Notes: generated by a model not told the origin, from the letters alone. Shown: positions 11,876 to 26,455, counted from the stretch's first letter. The stretch is DNA of 64,000 nt from Phoronis australis (GCA_002633005.1 NMRA01000006.1:80485-144484); one strand, 5' to 3'. Numbers and translations: made by a program.

Positions 11876-14800
11876 CCAAGGTTTGCTCCTCGGAGCGCTT
11901 TCATTAAATTGCCGCCACAAACGAGTTTCAGAAGAAAATTAGTATCAAAGAATGAGATCTTTGCACATTTTGTAATATAACTCATCTTCACTGTAGTGAA
12001 AACATTCCTGTCTGCTCTTTCTTACAAAAACTTTATTTTCAAGAAGAAAATAAATCATTCTCTTGTCAATGTTTTCTTTAACTACAAGTATGAGATAAAA
12101 TCAATTTTTCTATTTTTGTCTTCTGTGATTAAATGCAAAAACACATTTTTGAAACTTTAACAGGTGTGTGTTGGGTCCCATAAATCAGTTTTTATTTCTT
12201 TCACACAAACAACAATATCACATTGTGTTATCTACTATAGCAATAAATGTGCAAAGAAAAAGTTAAATGTTCCCAACCGCATGCTCATATTCTAAAAAGT
12301 AACGTTTCAAGTCAAAACTCCCAACTTAAAACTCTTCATAAAACTGCCATCAACTGGTACAAGAGTACTCTACTTGGAAGAGATTTCAGGCCTCTGTGGA
12401 AAATGGACACATTACTGTTTCCTACACCATAAAAGCAATTAAGTAGGAGGAGCAAAGTTGATAATTAAAGTGCAGACAGCATGCCCAAATCAATTACCAT
12501 TTTGACTGCCCCCCATGAAATTTGAGACCAAACTCATCCTGCATTCCAGACAAAAGTTTACACAACCTGCTAGTGTTGCATAATCCTTCCATAAATTACC
12601 CACATCAACTAACTCAGACCCTTTCAATAAACTCATTTTACAAGTAATAAGTTTTAGCTATAATACCACCCAAATGGTGTTGGCTGTATCCCAACAACAG
12701 GTAATCAATAAAGAGCCCAGACCATACATAAAAGCTGTCATGTTTTCATTAACCAGGACTAGTAGGTTGCCTTTACAAATTACTCCACTCAATGGATCAT
12801 ACCATTTGTGTTTCCAAGGCAATCAGCCTAATCTGAAGCAAATAATTACATGCACAGTGCATTCTAACAAAAAAATAAAAGCTCAGTTAACTCCAGCATG
12901 TGATTATGAATAAGCTTGATGTGCTGTTTGGCTGGGGTGTACCTCCCTGTCTTCAGAATTCATTTAATGTCTTAAGAGACCACATGGGGGTAAACCCCCT
13001 CTCCTAGCCAAGGTTTTGACCTTGCCAGGTCCTTTAAAAATATTTTCATGTCATGACAACCACAACCAGAAGCTTTTAACATTCTTTGTTTAGATGAAAA
13101 TTAGTTGAATTTCTGTAATTGTTTTACATTTTTTAGTTATAAATAAGACAGCTGTACACTCAAAGTGACAATTGTAGCACCACAAGCTCTTTAAAATACA
13201 GCTTGACAACATAGTCTCACATTTTAGGAACCAATGTTCTCCAATGAATAACAGATGTCAAGCCAGTTCTCAAACTATAAGACCTGGTGGTAAGTGATCA
13301 TTATCAACTTAAAACTGTGTTTCAGCTTTCACATGGGTATATTCTGGAAACTACAAGATACTACTGTGAAAGTCTACTTCTCAACAAAAAAAAATTGTCG
13401 CAATGAGAGGTCACTGGTCATGAGTCACAATCAGGTTTTCAGGAAATTATTTTGCATAACTTTTGTACAAGGCAAAGAAAGCATACAGTCAAGAATCTTC
13501 TAAATGTGACACAATATGGCAGACAGATGAAATTTCATTATGTCAAATTTCCCAACAAGAATAACTTTTTTGGAAAATTTACTTTTTTTAACCATGGTTT
13601 GAATGGCGTAGCTAATAACGAACAACATTTGGTAAAATTTTGAGCATTTGAAACAATTTCGTAAGCCTCTAAAAAAATAGAAATATGGCAATTACCGTCC
13701 TAAATTGATGAATTTTTAGCGTACTTGGTTCTGGACTGTTTTTTCGGTGGTGTGGTAAATTTTTAGTTGCCCCCATTTTTCCAAGAAGAAAATCCACCCG
13801 AGATGAGCTAAAATTATGCCAGGTTTATGTTTCCTCATCCATGGCCCTTCATTAAGTCCTTATGCCTGATAACAACTAAGCTGCAGTTCATAAAGAACTA
13901 GTTGATTACTATCCTGAAACTTTGTTTCCAATCTGAAAATTCTAGCAGTTGTAGAAGATGAAACTGTTAACTTTTTTGTTTTTTTATCCAATATTTTTGC
14001 ACTGGTAATTTCTCTTTTTGAGACCAAGTTCTAGTCTCCCAATCTGCAATCTACTAATATTCAAACTCCAGGTTTATTTTGATGAAATCTGTTCTATATC
14101 AGTGCTATGAACTTGATATATATATATACATAAACAAACCCATATACACGTAGTTCTCCTCACAACATGTATACAATCATGTTCCATGATTATGGGTCAA
14201 AACCTTAAGGGTGACTGGGCCAAAATGTTTATCATAAGAATAACAATGTGACTTGTATTAACCCTTCTGGACTGTTGGTGACTTGAATGTTGAAAAATTA
14301 CATCCTGTGTTTGCATTACTGGGTGACACTGCTGACATACATTATGGGTCCAATTGCTGAAACAGTAAACTCAAGTGAAGAATTGGCTCTGTCATCCATG
14401 ACACATTTCAAATTGTTGAGACCACAGAAAATGATAACACTCCACTGATGCTGATCAATGGCAATTTTTGCTGCCAGAGAGGCTACATACTACATTGTAC
14501 AATAGAGGGCAGCACGTGTGAGAAAACTAATTTTGAAACAAATTTTTCAACATTTCTCAGTACCTAGAAACAACATTCCTGATGTTATATCTTAAAAAAT
14601 GCTGTGGAAAGGAATGTGTATACCAGATTCAGTCCTTGAATTATTTTCAAATTGAAATGCGCAGTAAGGGTCAGGTAGCACGTGCCAACACAAATAATGT
14701 GCGTAGCTGCACCACATCAGCTAATCAGCTACCTGGTAATAGAATTTTTTCAATCATTGAAGGGGAAATTTAGGGCCTGATGCAGAGAAATTTGCGATAA

Positions 14801-17404
14801 CCTGGCAATAACATTCCTCAAAATAGGGAGAATTTGACATCTTTATGTGAGTTATGGGGTTATGGGAACTAATTCTTCAAAATACGAGAGCTTACCACCT
14901 AAGGAGAATTTAGAAGGTTGGCAAAACCATTGTCACATTTCTCTGGCTCGATTATTTCGAATATATGTTTTATCTAGTGCACTGCAAAAAGAAACTCAGC
15001 ATGGCTTCAGCAGAGGTATTGATGCCGGCGGGGTACTTAAACTTTGCAAACATGCGAAAAAAATAAAATGGCAAAAACGTTCAAGTATTATATTTAGAAG
15101 TAAGTCCATTACCCGGGACAATAATTCGTTACTCGTATTGTAATTCACAGTGCCAAACCGCTGTCACGGAGGCCCAGCGTCGTTGCGCTCGTTGTGATCA
15201 TCATTTGTATTTAAAAGTCGGGAATCGCGCGTTTCCTAACAGTGGGCGCTAAATCTTCAATCGAAAATCCACCTAAAGTAGGCAGTGGGCTGTTAACTGA
15301 GCATGGGCGTTAACCCGAACGTTTACGGTAAATTGTTTGTTGTAACTAAGATACAAATTCAAAATACTAATTCAAACCTCAGTATTAAGGCGAAATTGGA
15401 CTTTTGCTACTGATTCAATGATTTTATTCAAAATACACCGATTGACCTTTTGCACAAAATCAACACCGCAGGAAAGCCAATGCTGTGAATGTACTCTAGG
15501 ATTTAAACTTTTCAACACATTTGATTTAAGATACAAAACATCTTAAAATCCTCACTTCTCTTTGGAGATTGTAAACAATATGGATGGGAATGAGGCAGTT
15601 AATTATTTTGTATTCGACACTTGTTCATAATCAGCAGAACTGTTTTTATGCATTGAGTAGTACTAATACAAATTTGAAACTAGTTAGTAAACAGTAGCCA
15701 ACAGAATATTTACACTGAACAGAATAAAGGTGGGCGAGTTAGTTCAAACATAAAACCCACAAACTTCCTCAAAATGCTACTCATAGTTCCAAAACAATTC
15801 ACAGAATAAATTGAGTAAGATTCCAACAATGAAGCCAAGCCATTGCCAAATATGGTGTTGGACAGTTAAAAGTTAAGTACTTCCTGATGAATAATGACCA
15901 GATTATTATTGTTGTCTGAAATGTCTCATCCCAAAGTTGACCAGTTTCCAAGTATTAAAAGTTACACAACTCTGTTAGCATAACAGAGACAAAGTGGCTA
16001 ACATAAACATCTAACAGGTGGTCAAAGACAAATGCGCCGATTCATTTCCTAGGCACTAACAGGAGCCGAAATTATACATGGACAGCTAATACCAGTACAT
16101 TTAATTAATTTCACAACAGCCACTGTAAAATTATACTAATACTTCTCATACAGTGTTATAAAAATTCACATGCACATAGTTAACCCAAATAATATATGGG
16201 TAAGGTCACGCTAAGGGGTACAATCACAGTGATGTCAAAAACATGATAATTTATGCCCGTTTCTGTGGTTATTAAGCGGTGAACACAGTTTTATTATAAA
16301 GTTAATATGTTGAAGAGATAACAGAGATAGTTTCATGTGGTAATCTTTCAGACTTTTTACAGAATTCACAGTTTGATCTCAAAATCGAGCAAATTTTCGG
16401 ACTTGAAAGTGTGACATTCGTAACCGGCCATTTTCGAACGAAGTTAAAATCCTTAAATAAGGCTGCAATTCTTGTCTGTTTATTTTAAATNCATGCCCAT
16501 ATCTGTATTACAATCTAAATGGCGTGTATGTTAAATAAATGACATGTACATCCTATACATAATATCTCCCACAAAACATCTGTCGCCATGATTGATTTCT
16601 CCCCAACCAGACCAAGGGCTTGCAAATCCCGATATCTCATAGTAATTTTCTGTCCCTGATCAATGCCAATACTGCCGTCGTCCCGGATCTCAGCGCTAAG
16701 GTCACCATGACTATTAAATGATGAGAATTCCTTTTCCTGTTTTCTTATCTAGTTCTTCGTAATATGGAATATTTGTCTTTGAAATTCTGCTCCCTCTATA
16801 TATATTGACATGACTTCCAGAGCAGGTGATATCCCACAATGCAAAGCTAAATAAGCGCATTTTCACTGGTCAGTCTTTAACAAATTAACCGTAACTGACT
16901 AATTACAAAAGAGAAATCTTGCATGTAAATTACAATATTCACTGAAACTTAGGATATGTTTTATTTTATTGGTCGGATCTTGCGCTCTCAACCATTTCCA
17001 TCATTTACCTGTGTTTATGCCTTGACCATTGCCGGTGTGGTGCTTCAAAACCATATTACAATAATTTTAGATATGTTTTACTTTCAGCTGATTTGAAGAG
17101 AAATAAATGATCAAATTCCGTAATATTTGAAAATTCCTACGTAATGATTTTCAGGTCTCAGTACATAGAATACAAACTAATCCTTATTAGTTGGCGGCTA
17201 AAAAAGCTATAAACTATGCTTAACCTCTGCTTTGTTTATCTGGATAGGGTAATTTGTTTCTACTGACAGAACTTGGTACTAAACCCCTTAACTCAATGTC
17301 ACAGCTAGCTCATTACTGCTTTTGTACAGGTATCTTCCACTTTCTCTTACTCAATTGTCGCCCTTTTGGAGTTTAGATCTACCTGTACTGGTGGCAGAAT
17401 GGGG
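11876..17404. other. No recognised gene
   Basis: ORFs of up to 98 codons show no domain or codon signal I trust. A short AT repeat lies at about 14115. Nothing else seen. Confidence 0.55.
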
Positions 17405-18025
17405 CATTGCTAGCAGAGAGGTCTCGCTGGTTCCCTATGTGCCTAGCCAGCACGCAGGTATCATGCAGTGGCACACAATTTAGCATTGGTTGATGTAATC
17501 TCAGCAATCATTGGTTAGCTTTACAACACCATGAAAAATGGCAGACTGTGTACGATTTTTTGCCTTGTCATGCAATTGGCGTCGCAACAACTATTTCGTT
17601 TCTGCAGTGATGTTTAATAGCCGCGTGCCTGAAGCACATAAATGTACAATAAACACATATCTGGCCGATTTAACGGTGTGTATGAATACAGGATAGTATC
17701 GTAAACAAAAGTCACAGCAGAAAGATGCACCCTGAAAAGGCACAACCACAATTTCTAGGATTCACATTTCCTGAACATAAATTTTAAGCACCGATTTGTC
17801 TGCCCAACAGACCGAATTAACACTTCAATCCATCAGTCATGCCAGTTTGTTTGCCTAAAGTGCAGTCTGTTGAGAATTTGAGAATTTGACTAGCCTATCA
17901 GAAACGCACCGCACCGGTGTAAAAAAATTTCCCCAAGGAAAATTAAGTGATACCTGTGTGCTGGCTACCGACCACCTAGCAGCACACAGGGAACCAGTGA
18001 GGCAGAGAGGTCAGATATCAGCAAC
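17405..18025. repeat. Degenerate foldback, about 60-bp arms
   Basis: 17405-17468 and 17946-18020 are inverted copies sharing gatacctg-gtgctggcta and agggaaccagcgagac-like blocks, with a 14-bp insertion in the right arm. Probably an old DNA-transposon footprint; nothing coding inside. Confidence 0.45.
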
Positions 18026-18744
18026 GTTGCAATTTGCAAACCATGGTGCATTTAGCCATTTTTTATGAAACTAAGTCACGCAACACTCCCAATTGACCAC
18101 TTGGACGGTAGAGTAGAAATTATTTCCTTTTTTAACAAAGCAAAAATTTTTGTCAAGATTAGAAGCAGAACTTTTCACTAATCGTCTGACAAAAACATAT
18201 GTCAAGACAATTGATCAGTTCAAAGGGCTAAATGTCATATCACCGAGATGAAGTGACAATGACAAATTATCAGCAACTGAGAAAAATAAGCATTAAAAAT
18301 TTGACACTAATTTATGGCTAATATATGATTATTTCTAATATCCACAAGCTGTTGCTTTGGTCTAAGGATTTTACACAAATAATTAATTGGTCACCAACTT
18401 TTAATTGATGAAACTGAACAAAAGTACACAAAAACCAATAAAATCAGACAACCATTGGTATAGAGTTAGAATTTGAAGGACTGTACTTTTAATTTCATGT
18501 AAAGTACATATTTAATTGCAGAAGTGTGACCGTGTTAACTGAGAACTAATTACTTTAACCACCACAACATTTTTGTTTTTCAACCTATCTCCGAAATCCT
18601 TTTAGTGCTTTAAAAAAATGATGGCACTCCAATGATAAGCTAATCAAATAAATAATACACAAAACCATTAATTAATTAATCAATCAATTAATCATGTAAC
18701 AGTTTCTTACTAATTGAATGATTGCTGCATGTATATACCCATCA

Positions 18745-20060
18745 TACTGTAAACAAGCCCTGTAAAAAGACAAGGATAGATTTGGAGAAATCTTTTGAAT
18801 TTCTCCAACGCCAAAGCACCAGGTGACCCCAAATGGTTTTATCCACATTCCATTCTCACTAGTGGACTGGTCATCGAAGGAGTGACTCTATTCACTAGAT
18901 CAGTAGTTACGGAAATTACGATACTGTACCAAGTTATCAAATCACAGGCTTGAAAGCATCCAGGCTTCATTTTCTACTTTCTTTTGGGGACATGAAAACC
19001 TACGGAAAACATAAAACCTGAATAGAGGAATAAAAATCAGACAACGTAGGCTTTGAATTTTCAAAATTGGTCAAGTAATAGGGATCTTGTCAACAAAACC
19101 CAAACCTTGAGCTATTCATTGGAAAGTACCTTCAAAACAGATAAACTGCGTAAAAATATGAACCCCGACCTTTAAAACAAAACCCCAGGATGATGCCAGT
19201 AGCCTCAAAGTTTGAATTAAAGCATCTTCAAGTACTTTCCAGCTGTTTACTGCATTTGTTTTTTAAAAATTGTCAATAATAAAACGTGACTTCTATTATA
19301 TTGACTTTGTTATTTGATTTTTATGGGTAAAACTAGTACAACTTATCGGTGGGCGAATTTCAAACTACCGGTAACCTATATTCTTAACACATTGTTGTCT
19401 CATTGATCATTAGCTGATTTCCGATTATTCAATAGATTCCTCAAAATTATTTTCAAAAATGAAAAACAACATTTCAACTTTCGAATGCAAGTGGCCGCAT
19501 TTTAGGGTTCGTTGATTTAATTGTTGAGCATACATTATTTCCGGCACAATCAATTTCAGGATTTTGAAATGGACCGGGAGAATTATTCACTCAAAAGATC
19601 TGCAAAAAGTCATCAATTTCAATGTTCTTGCTCTCAACAAAGTGTACTTCAACTCCTAACCGATCATTAAAACGGAATTCCGAATCGGAAATTCTGAACT
19701 CAACACATTTACTCTATTTTCATGAGATAAACAATGTTTGACAGAAAGTACGAGGATGGTGTTTCCGTCCCCAGGTGTACTGCCTGATCCCCGGGGTTCC
19801 TGCTTTAAAGGTCTGAGTTCGTGTTTTTAGGGCTGCTTAGCAACGTTTTGAAGGTTTAGGAGTCCACTTTCGACTCCAGGATAACTGTTTTACACCTGGG
19901 TTCCAATTTTGATGGAACACCTTACACCTTGTACTAGTGAGAATGGAATGTGAATATAAAACCAGTTAGGTTCACCATGTGACATTGGAGAAATTCAAAA
20001 GATGGCTCCAAATTTATCCTAATGTCTTAAAGGGGATGTTTACAGCATGGATATATTCAG
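18745..20060. repeat. Foldback, about 115-bp arms
   Basis: Arms at about 18745-18864 and 19932-20060 are inverted copies (common core ttggagaaattcaaaaga and actagtgagaatggaatgtg). The 1.07 kb between them holds no recognisable gene. Likely an old non-autonomous DNA transposon. Confidence 0.55.
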
Positions 20061-20689
20061 AACACAACATAACCACCTGGGTATTTAATTGCCACTAGGT
20101 ACTTTAAAAAACAAATAATCATAGAAAAGGGACCTTATCGTGAGAAAAAGTGTTTCATTCACCTAACAAGGTCACTAATTTGAGGGTCATAACTGGACAT
20201 AAAAACTATGAGGGTATAACTTGATCTTCATAAATTAGCAAGAAGATGCGCAAAGGTTCACTTTGAATATTTAGACAACAATGTTATTCATCTGGAGAAA
20301 TGTGATGACTAAACTACGCAAGGACTTTCCGACAAGAAAGAAAAATTTTAAACAACCTGAATCATGATGCAGGCATTCCCAAGTAAGTGCACTAGGTCAT
20401 CAACTTCTGCACTTAGCTGTGTGTTTCCTTTATTTTTTTTCCAGAACTGAAAGTGGATCTTCAAGAGGGCACTGATTAAGTGATGACTGCCCTGCATTAT
20501 CAAAGAACCAAACAGTGACATTGGATGCACTATAATATCAAAACAGCATAAAATCTGAAGATTTTGCCATTTTGTTTTCCTGCTTGTGTCGTGGACTGTT
20601 CGAAAAGAGGTGTAAAGAGATGAAGGTAACAACAGTCTCCTATCCTAAGGTGTCCTTGTGTGCGTAAAGGTATTTATACCAACATGACG

Positions 20690-20770
20690 TTGTTGGTTTA
20701 ATCTGTGAGGCATAATTCACCAAAAACTTTCTGGCATATAGAGGGCCTATGGAATGTCCACCATCTCTAC
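20690..20770 (+). repeat. Interspersed repeat, copy 1
   Basis: The stretch aattcaccaaaaactttctgg, then gcctatggaatgtccacc, then ctctac recurs at 46590-46670 with the same order and spacing. Family unknown. Confidence 0.4.
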
Positions 20771-21835
20771 CGGGATTGCTGTGCGTGAACTTGTTATCCT
20801 GCTTAATCTCAAGATCGCATATAAGTGAACTTGGATTTGAATATTCATTAAGTCAATCAAGTGAAATGTTTTGTTCATTGTAAAAATTTTTTGCAGTTAG
20901 GCTTCACGATCACTCATTTTCTCCTTAACTGGAACTTGTGTCACAGAATCAGAGGAATATGTATATAGCCAAATCGTAGCCTCTCAGTTGGCAGGTTAGG
21001 GGTTACAATACTTCCCCTCGCTTTCTGTACTAATTTCGTCACGTGTATTTTAAAAGGGCGGTAGGTGGAATCCGCTGACCCATTAAGAGTTTTCACCTCG
21101 TCAAAAATACATTCTACACTTAAAACTATCACTTATAAAGGCATTTACTTTCTTCAGTGATCCTTTCTGCTTCTACACATATCTCGGATGAAGCATAAGA
21201 ATTAAGGTAACTTTGGCGAAGAAATCCAACTCCATTTTTTGGTAACTGTTAACTTTTTCACTGCGTGTGCGATAAGCACTTCAATTGAGTTACATGAGTT
21301 AGGCAAAGGCTAGTGCGAGACTGAGTAAAGCGCGAAACGTGGCACGTGACACTTGCAAAATACCTGGTGAAATTTGTTAGATTTGTGACCCTTGGATTTC
21401 ACGTAACTTCCTCAAAATGGCACCTGGTGAGAGAAACTCGAGCGCACAGCAATCGGATTTTTATGGATATGTTCAACTTATGTTGACTAAATTTTTTCCA
21501 CAATCATGATGTGTGTTACTTTTATTTGCTGTATTTTGAAATGAGTAATTTTATATGGGGAAGTAATATCGCCCCTGTAATTTGCCTGCAGTATGTGTTG
21601 TTGGTGTAATTCCCATGAATGGTTATCATTTTTGTTTGTTTGGTGAATAAAATCGCCAATAGTAGAAAGAGGTTGATTAAATTAACATTGTTTTATGAAT
21701 ATGCAGTGCAAATTTTTATCAACGTGAACGTAAATATTTGAGTGAACTTTCCAAATTCCATGTTGTATCCCAAGTTCACACATAGTGATCTTGAGATTAA
21801 GCAGGATTCCAAGTTCACGCACACCAGGATCACTT
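20770..21835. repeat. Foldback, about 75-bp arms
   Basis: 20770-20850 and 21756-21835 are inverted copies (common core gatcttgagattaagcagga and caagttcacgcaca). No coding region is recognised between them. Confidence 0.5.
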
Positions 21836-23481
21836 GCGACAGCAGCACTGTAGTGAGACGTTATTTGACTTGTCTCGCTGTTGGCATCAGAAGACGACTG
21901 TTGGAGACTGCTGACATTGGCTGTCCGGCCCAAATGCCGGTAATGGCCAATGAGGGCGCAACATGAATATTAATTAAGCGGACCTGCGGCCGATACACGT
22001 GCTGGGATGGCTGGGATGCAGAGCGGCATTCGATATCCAGACCGCACACCCAAGGCCAAGCAGCCCTATTGAGCTCGACCAAGGACAACTAAGGTAAGAC
22101 ACCTTTAGAACTTACTAATTACTGACTGAACCTAACAGACTCTCACATTGACTCATGAGCATCTATAATGTGCAAGTTAAGACACTTTAGAATTTACTAC
22201 TACAGCACTGTCTACAACTACAACCTAATCTCCGGATGGTGGAGTCAACACGCAGAGAGCCTAAAGAATCTTGGACAAACTAAGGCAAGGATTCGAGTCA
22301 GACACACGTACACAATAAGACAAGATTCTAGAAACCAAAGATACTCCTTACCCAATGAAACAAGCCGGCTTGATGCTTTGATACTTCAGACAGTCAGTCT
22401 TTCCATTCGAATTTGTAAACAAATCGGCATGACTTTACATAAATAGAACAAACAGGGTTTTTACTAATATTATTTTCAATGTTTTTTCTGTTTATTTACA
22501 TATTGTGGTCCAAAGTCATACAAAATATTATAAAAATATGAATTTAAGAATATAATATCATTAAAATTTACATATCTTGGTACAACACTAACTAACGTTG
22601 TTGAATAAAACTCGATAAAATGCTCACTATGCTACTCGAACACGTGCATTTGACACATCCGTCAACAACAGAACAGAGGTGAGTGAGTCACAGCTGATAA
22701 CAGGGTTTGATGGACAACGATTTGGACATTGTTAGAACGTTTGCTCATGGACAAATTTGTTTTGTGCCTTAGCATTAGGCGCAAGGTACATCGAGACTTC
22801 CGTGTAAAACTCTATTTCTATCCGCCATTCAAAGTCAGACTCAGGCATTCACTTAGCCAGCTAGCTAGACTCGTCAAAATATAGCTAGGTACCACTGTGT
22901 GTATTTCTTCCGTAGACCCCGAAATTGCACGCAGCCAGGGTAGTTCTGCTCGTCACCGTGCCTGCCGTGAAACTTATATCAAAATGTAAAGCTAAAGACT
23001 GGACGGGGTGCATGCAAAATCTGGGAATCAACCGATACTCACCTTGCTCGTTACAGCCGTTTAAGTGAAAAACAATGCAATAAACGTAGGGACGTGACAA
23101 AAAATTTCAAATTCTTATTTAATATTTAAAAATGCATTGATTTAATAGAACATCAAAAACAGAGTCAAACAAAAAAAAATTAACAAAATCCATTAAGCCG
23201 TTGACTTTTTATGAACGTTTGAAGAGCGATAATTAGCCCTTTTTTTTAGTCCTCTGAATGCATGGGAGTAAATGCGCATTCATGTGACCCAAAATTAGTT
23301 TTTTCACAATAACTTCCTCAATACTTTTAATAACAATAAATGAAAATTTCAGGATATGACAATCCTAGCATTTACTTGGTGAGAAACATTTTTAAGAAAA
23401 CAAAAAATTCCAAATTCCAAAATGGCGGACAATATGGCCACCATTATGACTGCAAAAACGTCTTATTGTTTTACGTTAATG

Positions 23482-23532
23482 AACTATATGGTGTAATATA
23501 CCATTAACAAACTATATGGTGTGATATACCAA
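23482..23532. repeat. Short direct duplication
   Basis: aactatatggtgt-atatacca occurs twice, about 26 bp apart. Confidence 0.7.
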
Positions 23533-23942
23533 ATGATAGGTCTTTTCATTGCTTTTTTGAAGAGAATGGAGAAAAACATGTTTAGGCAATATTTTCGACA
23601 TTTCCGCAATAGTTGCCAAAATGGCTGCCAACANGTTCTGAAATTCGGTTTTTCGGTATCAAAATTCTAAAAACTTGTAATGAAGTAAAACCAGTTCCAA
23701 TAATTTGTTGTGACATGTACGCAGGCTCGTGAAAGAACAGTAGTTGGTTGAAGAATCGGCGTAAAAAGAAACTGGCCAATAGGTGACTCAATATTTCATG
23801 GTGCCGAAAGCCGTCGCTAAAGATCGCTCCACAACTTTAGCAGCAGAATAAATAATTTTTTTTTACTCAAGGAAGACTGTAGTTTTTAACGACAATAATT
23901 TTGTGTCAGATTTTATCTTACCACTTTTTACCCACATCGGTG

Positions 23943-23970
23943 CAAAGCTGTATATTTATATACAGCTTTG
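23943..23970. other. 28-nt perfect hairpin
   Basis: caaagctgtatat and its exact complement, separated by two T. Function unknown. Confidence 0.7.
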
Positions 23971-24049
23971 TACCAAGGCTAGCATTCACTTCACTGATAG
24001 ATTGCCTGGCCAGTCTCATACTCTCATGCATACATCACATGTCAGAATC

Positions 24050-24585
24050 TTACATGGATGTCAACCAACTAGTTAGGTGTACACGTTACTAGTGTTGACA
24101 CCTTGTGGTAAAATTGTAAAACTATTCCTAGAAATAGTTGGCTGCCCCACCTGGTAGTCAAGTATTAAAGTTATCCAAAGGGATAGATAGTTTCCTCCCG
24201 TTCAGTAACGCTAGGACCTCGCTAAAAAGCAAGACTTCGTGAAATTACATGAGATATGGCCGTGTATTTTTAATGAGAACATGTGACTTTGACAAGACTT
24301 TAGCTAGGTTCTAGCGTAGGTCCTAGCACTACTGAACGCACGCCTGGTTATATAGTTGGTTGACATCTTACATCCAAAATAGCTGCACCACGTGGTGGAT
24401 AACTGTTAAAGCTATCCAAAGAGACAGTTAGCTGGTTAGTTGGTTGACATCCTACATCCCCTATCTGTCCCACCTGGTGGTGAAATTTTAAAGCTATCCA
24501 GAGGAAGAGTCGGGTATCTATTTCGTTGACATCCAACATCCAATAGCTGCCCCACCTGGTTGTCAAACGGCAAGACTATAAAAAA
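24050..24585. repeat. 85-bp tandem repeat, four units, split by a MITE
   Basis: Units share gttgacatccaacatccaat, then agctgccccacctggtggtc, then aaagctatccaaagagacag. One degenerate unit (24050-24190) is separated from three others (24350-24585) by the MITE at 24199. The 62-72-codon ORFs read across it are repeats of the same peptide and not a gene. Confidence 0.7.
24199..24338. mobile_element. 140-bp MITE, family copy 1
   Basis: The ends CGTTCAGTAACGCTAGGACC and (reverse complement) CGTTCAGTAGTGCTAGGACC match at 19 of 21 positions. It interrupts an 85-bp tandem repeat. Related copies are at 33625-33748 (opposite orientation) and 47376-47483. Confidence 0.65.
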
Positions 24586-26455
24586 GGAGATAGCAAATGG
24601 GGTGGAGTTTGGATGATGTATTGGCCACAACACGGGGTAATTAGTTTAATTGGATGTGAGCCAACTATTAGTGTCTGTTGCATCAAAATAGTCACTTACA
24701 CGCAGTATGCCCGTTAGTTAGTTGAGGGGGCCTAAGTACTTCTGTCCGTTGAGGTGCTGAGACTAAGAACATCTGGATAGAGACAAAGTTCCATAGATGT
24801 CTCGAAGCGAGAAAAATCTAGCCTAAATGAAGCAGGCCAAAAACAAATGGATATTTATTTACAAAATGACGATGATTTTGATATGGTTCGATTCCTCACA
24901 ACATTATCTGTCCAAAAATGCACGAAAATCTCTTCTGCCCACTTTTCCTTAGAATTATATCATCAAATTTCTGCTCACTCGATTTCCTTGTAGTGATACC
25001 ATAGGCTATGGATACGAACATCGATTATAGTGATACTGATACCGCCATGTTGAATGTAAGGAGTCACCTGGCGGTCAAAAACTGAACTAATATACTGATG
25101 CCTATATTCTGCAGAGCATACTCGGTTTTCACTAAAATAAAACAGACCGAGACCTGTCAATCCCAGGCCAGGCCTTTATCCAGGATTTCGAAAATAGGGT
25201 GTCCAAAATGGGTTTCCCAATATTCCAGGGCGTCCATGATTCCGACGCGTAACCCCCCACCCCTCGCAATACCCCCAAACACACAGATTTTTTTACAAAA
25301 AATTGCATAGATCAAGGTTTTTACATCTAAGTTTATAAAACAGCCTTCTATGGTGAGCATTTTTACTAAAAAATGTGTAGACTTTGCAATGCTGTCAATC
25401 AAGTGTCAAAATAGCAACAATGCATATACTTTGTATATACATTGTATATTTCTTCCTGCTTTGAAAAAGAGCCCCCACTGTGAGCCTTCAGAGGCTTCCT
25501 AGTATTCATTACAATGTGTGTGTCCAAACTTGAAAGGTTCCTATTGACAGTGGGCCTCCAAATGATACATTGGCCTTCCTTGCCAGGGCATGAGATTAGT
25601 GCTAGAGGACATGCGCTGCATAAAGGCCTGTCCTGGGCCCAAGCTACAGTAGCAATGGTTCAAATTCGGTGACCCAGTGGTACGGATCTGCTAGCAAGAA
25701 TCCGTGAAAAAGAGGCTGTTTTTGAGGTCAAAATTCGTGACAACATCACTCCAGACTATTGTGGAAAAGTGGTCAAATGATCACAATTCCAAAAAATAGA
25801 AAAGGGGAAATGCTGCCCCTTGCCCCTCTATGTTATGTCAAGAAAACTTCAGGGGGCATCTCGTGGGCAAACACCATTCAGAATCGATGCTGTTTCATTC
25901 ATTAGTAATAGGTGTCGCTGTAATCTCGAGTTGAGCAAACACGGTGGAAAAGTGCAAACAGAAATTTAACAATAAAATTGTGAGGTAACACAGTAGGGGA
26001 CACATTTATATATTTTTGGAATGAGTACGTTAAGCGGAGTGGAATGATACCAAAGTCATGTGTGTAAGTTAATGTCATATTGTAAACAGTTTGAAAAACT
26101 GGCTCACAGATCTTCCAAATTAGCCCATAGACTTGAGGCCATGTTGGTCAATTCACCAATACTCGTGTTTTTTCTAAACTTGTAGCTCCTATCTTTTACA
26201 ATCAATTGCTTAAAAAATACAGACATGTTAATAATGCTATCAGAAAGTGCATTTGAAGAGTTTTTGATGTGCATTTTGAAACAAAGGCTTGCATTTAAAA
26301 TTAGTCTATCGGCACACTTGCATGTTTGTGGAGGAATCTGTCCTTTGTCAGTCCGTTCCTGGATCTGCAGTTTGTAGATTGATATGATATCCATATTCGT
26401 ATGTTTATTTCCACGCTGTTATTTGCCATCAGTCGTTACAATTATTTTTTTGCAG
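24586..26455. other. Upstream of the first ZMYND15-like exon; no exon recognised
   Basis: The missing 5' exons of the ZMYND15-like gene should lie here or further upstream. I see no segment matching the family. Confidence 0.5.

Larger units (their letters stand above)
21836..24049. other. No recognised gene
   Basis: A moderately GC-rich patch at 21960-22095 ends in a donor-like aag|gtaagac and could be a first exon, but no reading frame supports it. Otherwise only the small duplication and hairpin listed. Confidence 0.5.

Noticed and set aside
11693-11991. Serine-rich and aspartate-rich ORFs
   Set aside because: They are translations of imperfect ATC/TCG microsatellite tracts.
21418-21430. 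ATGGCACCTG followed by gtgagag as a first coding exon
   Set aside because: Fits a start codon plus donor, but no partner exon or promoter evidence could be found.
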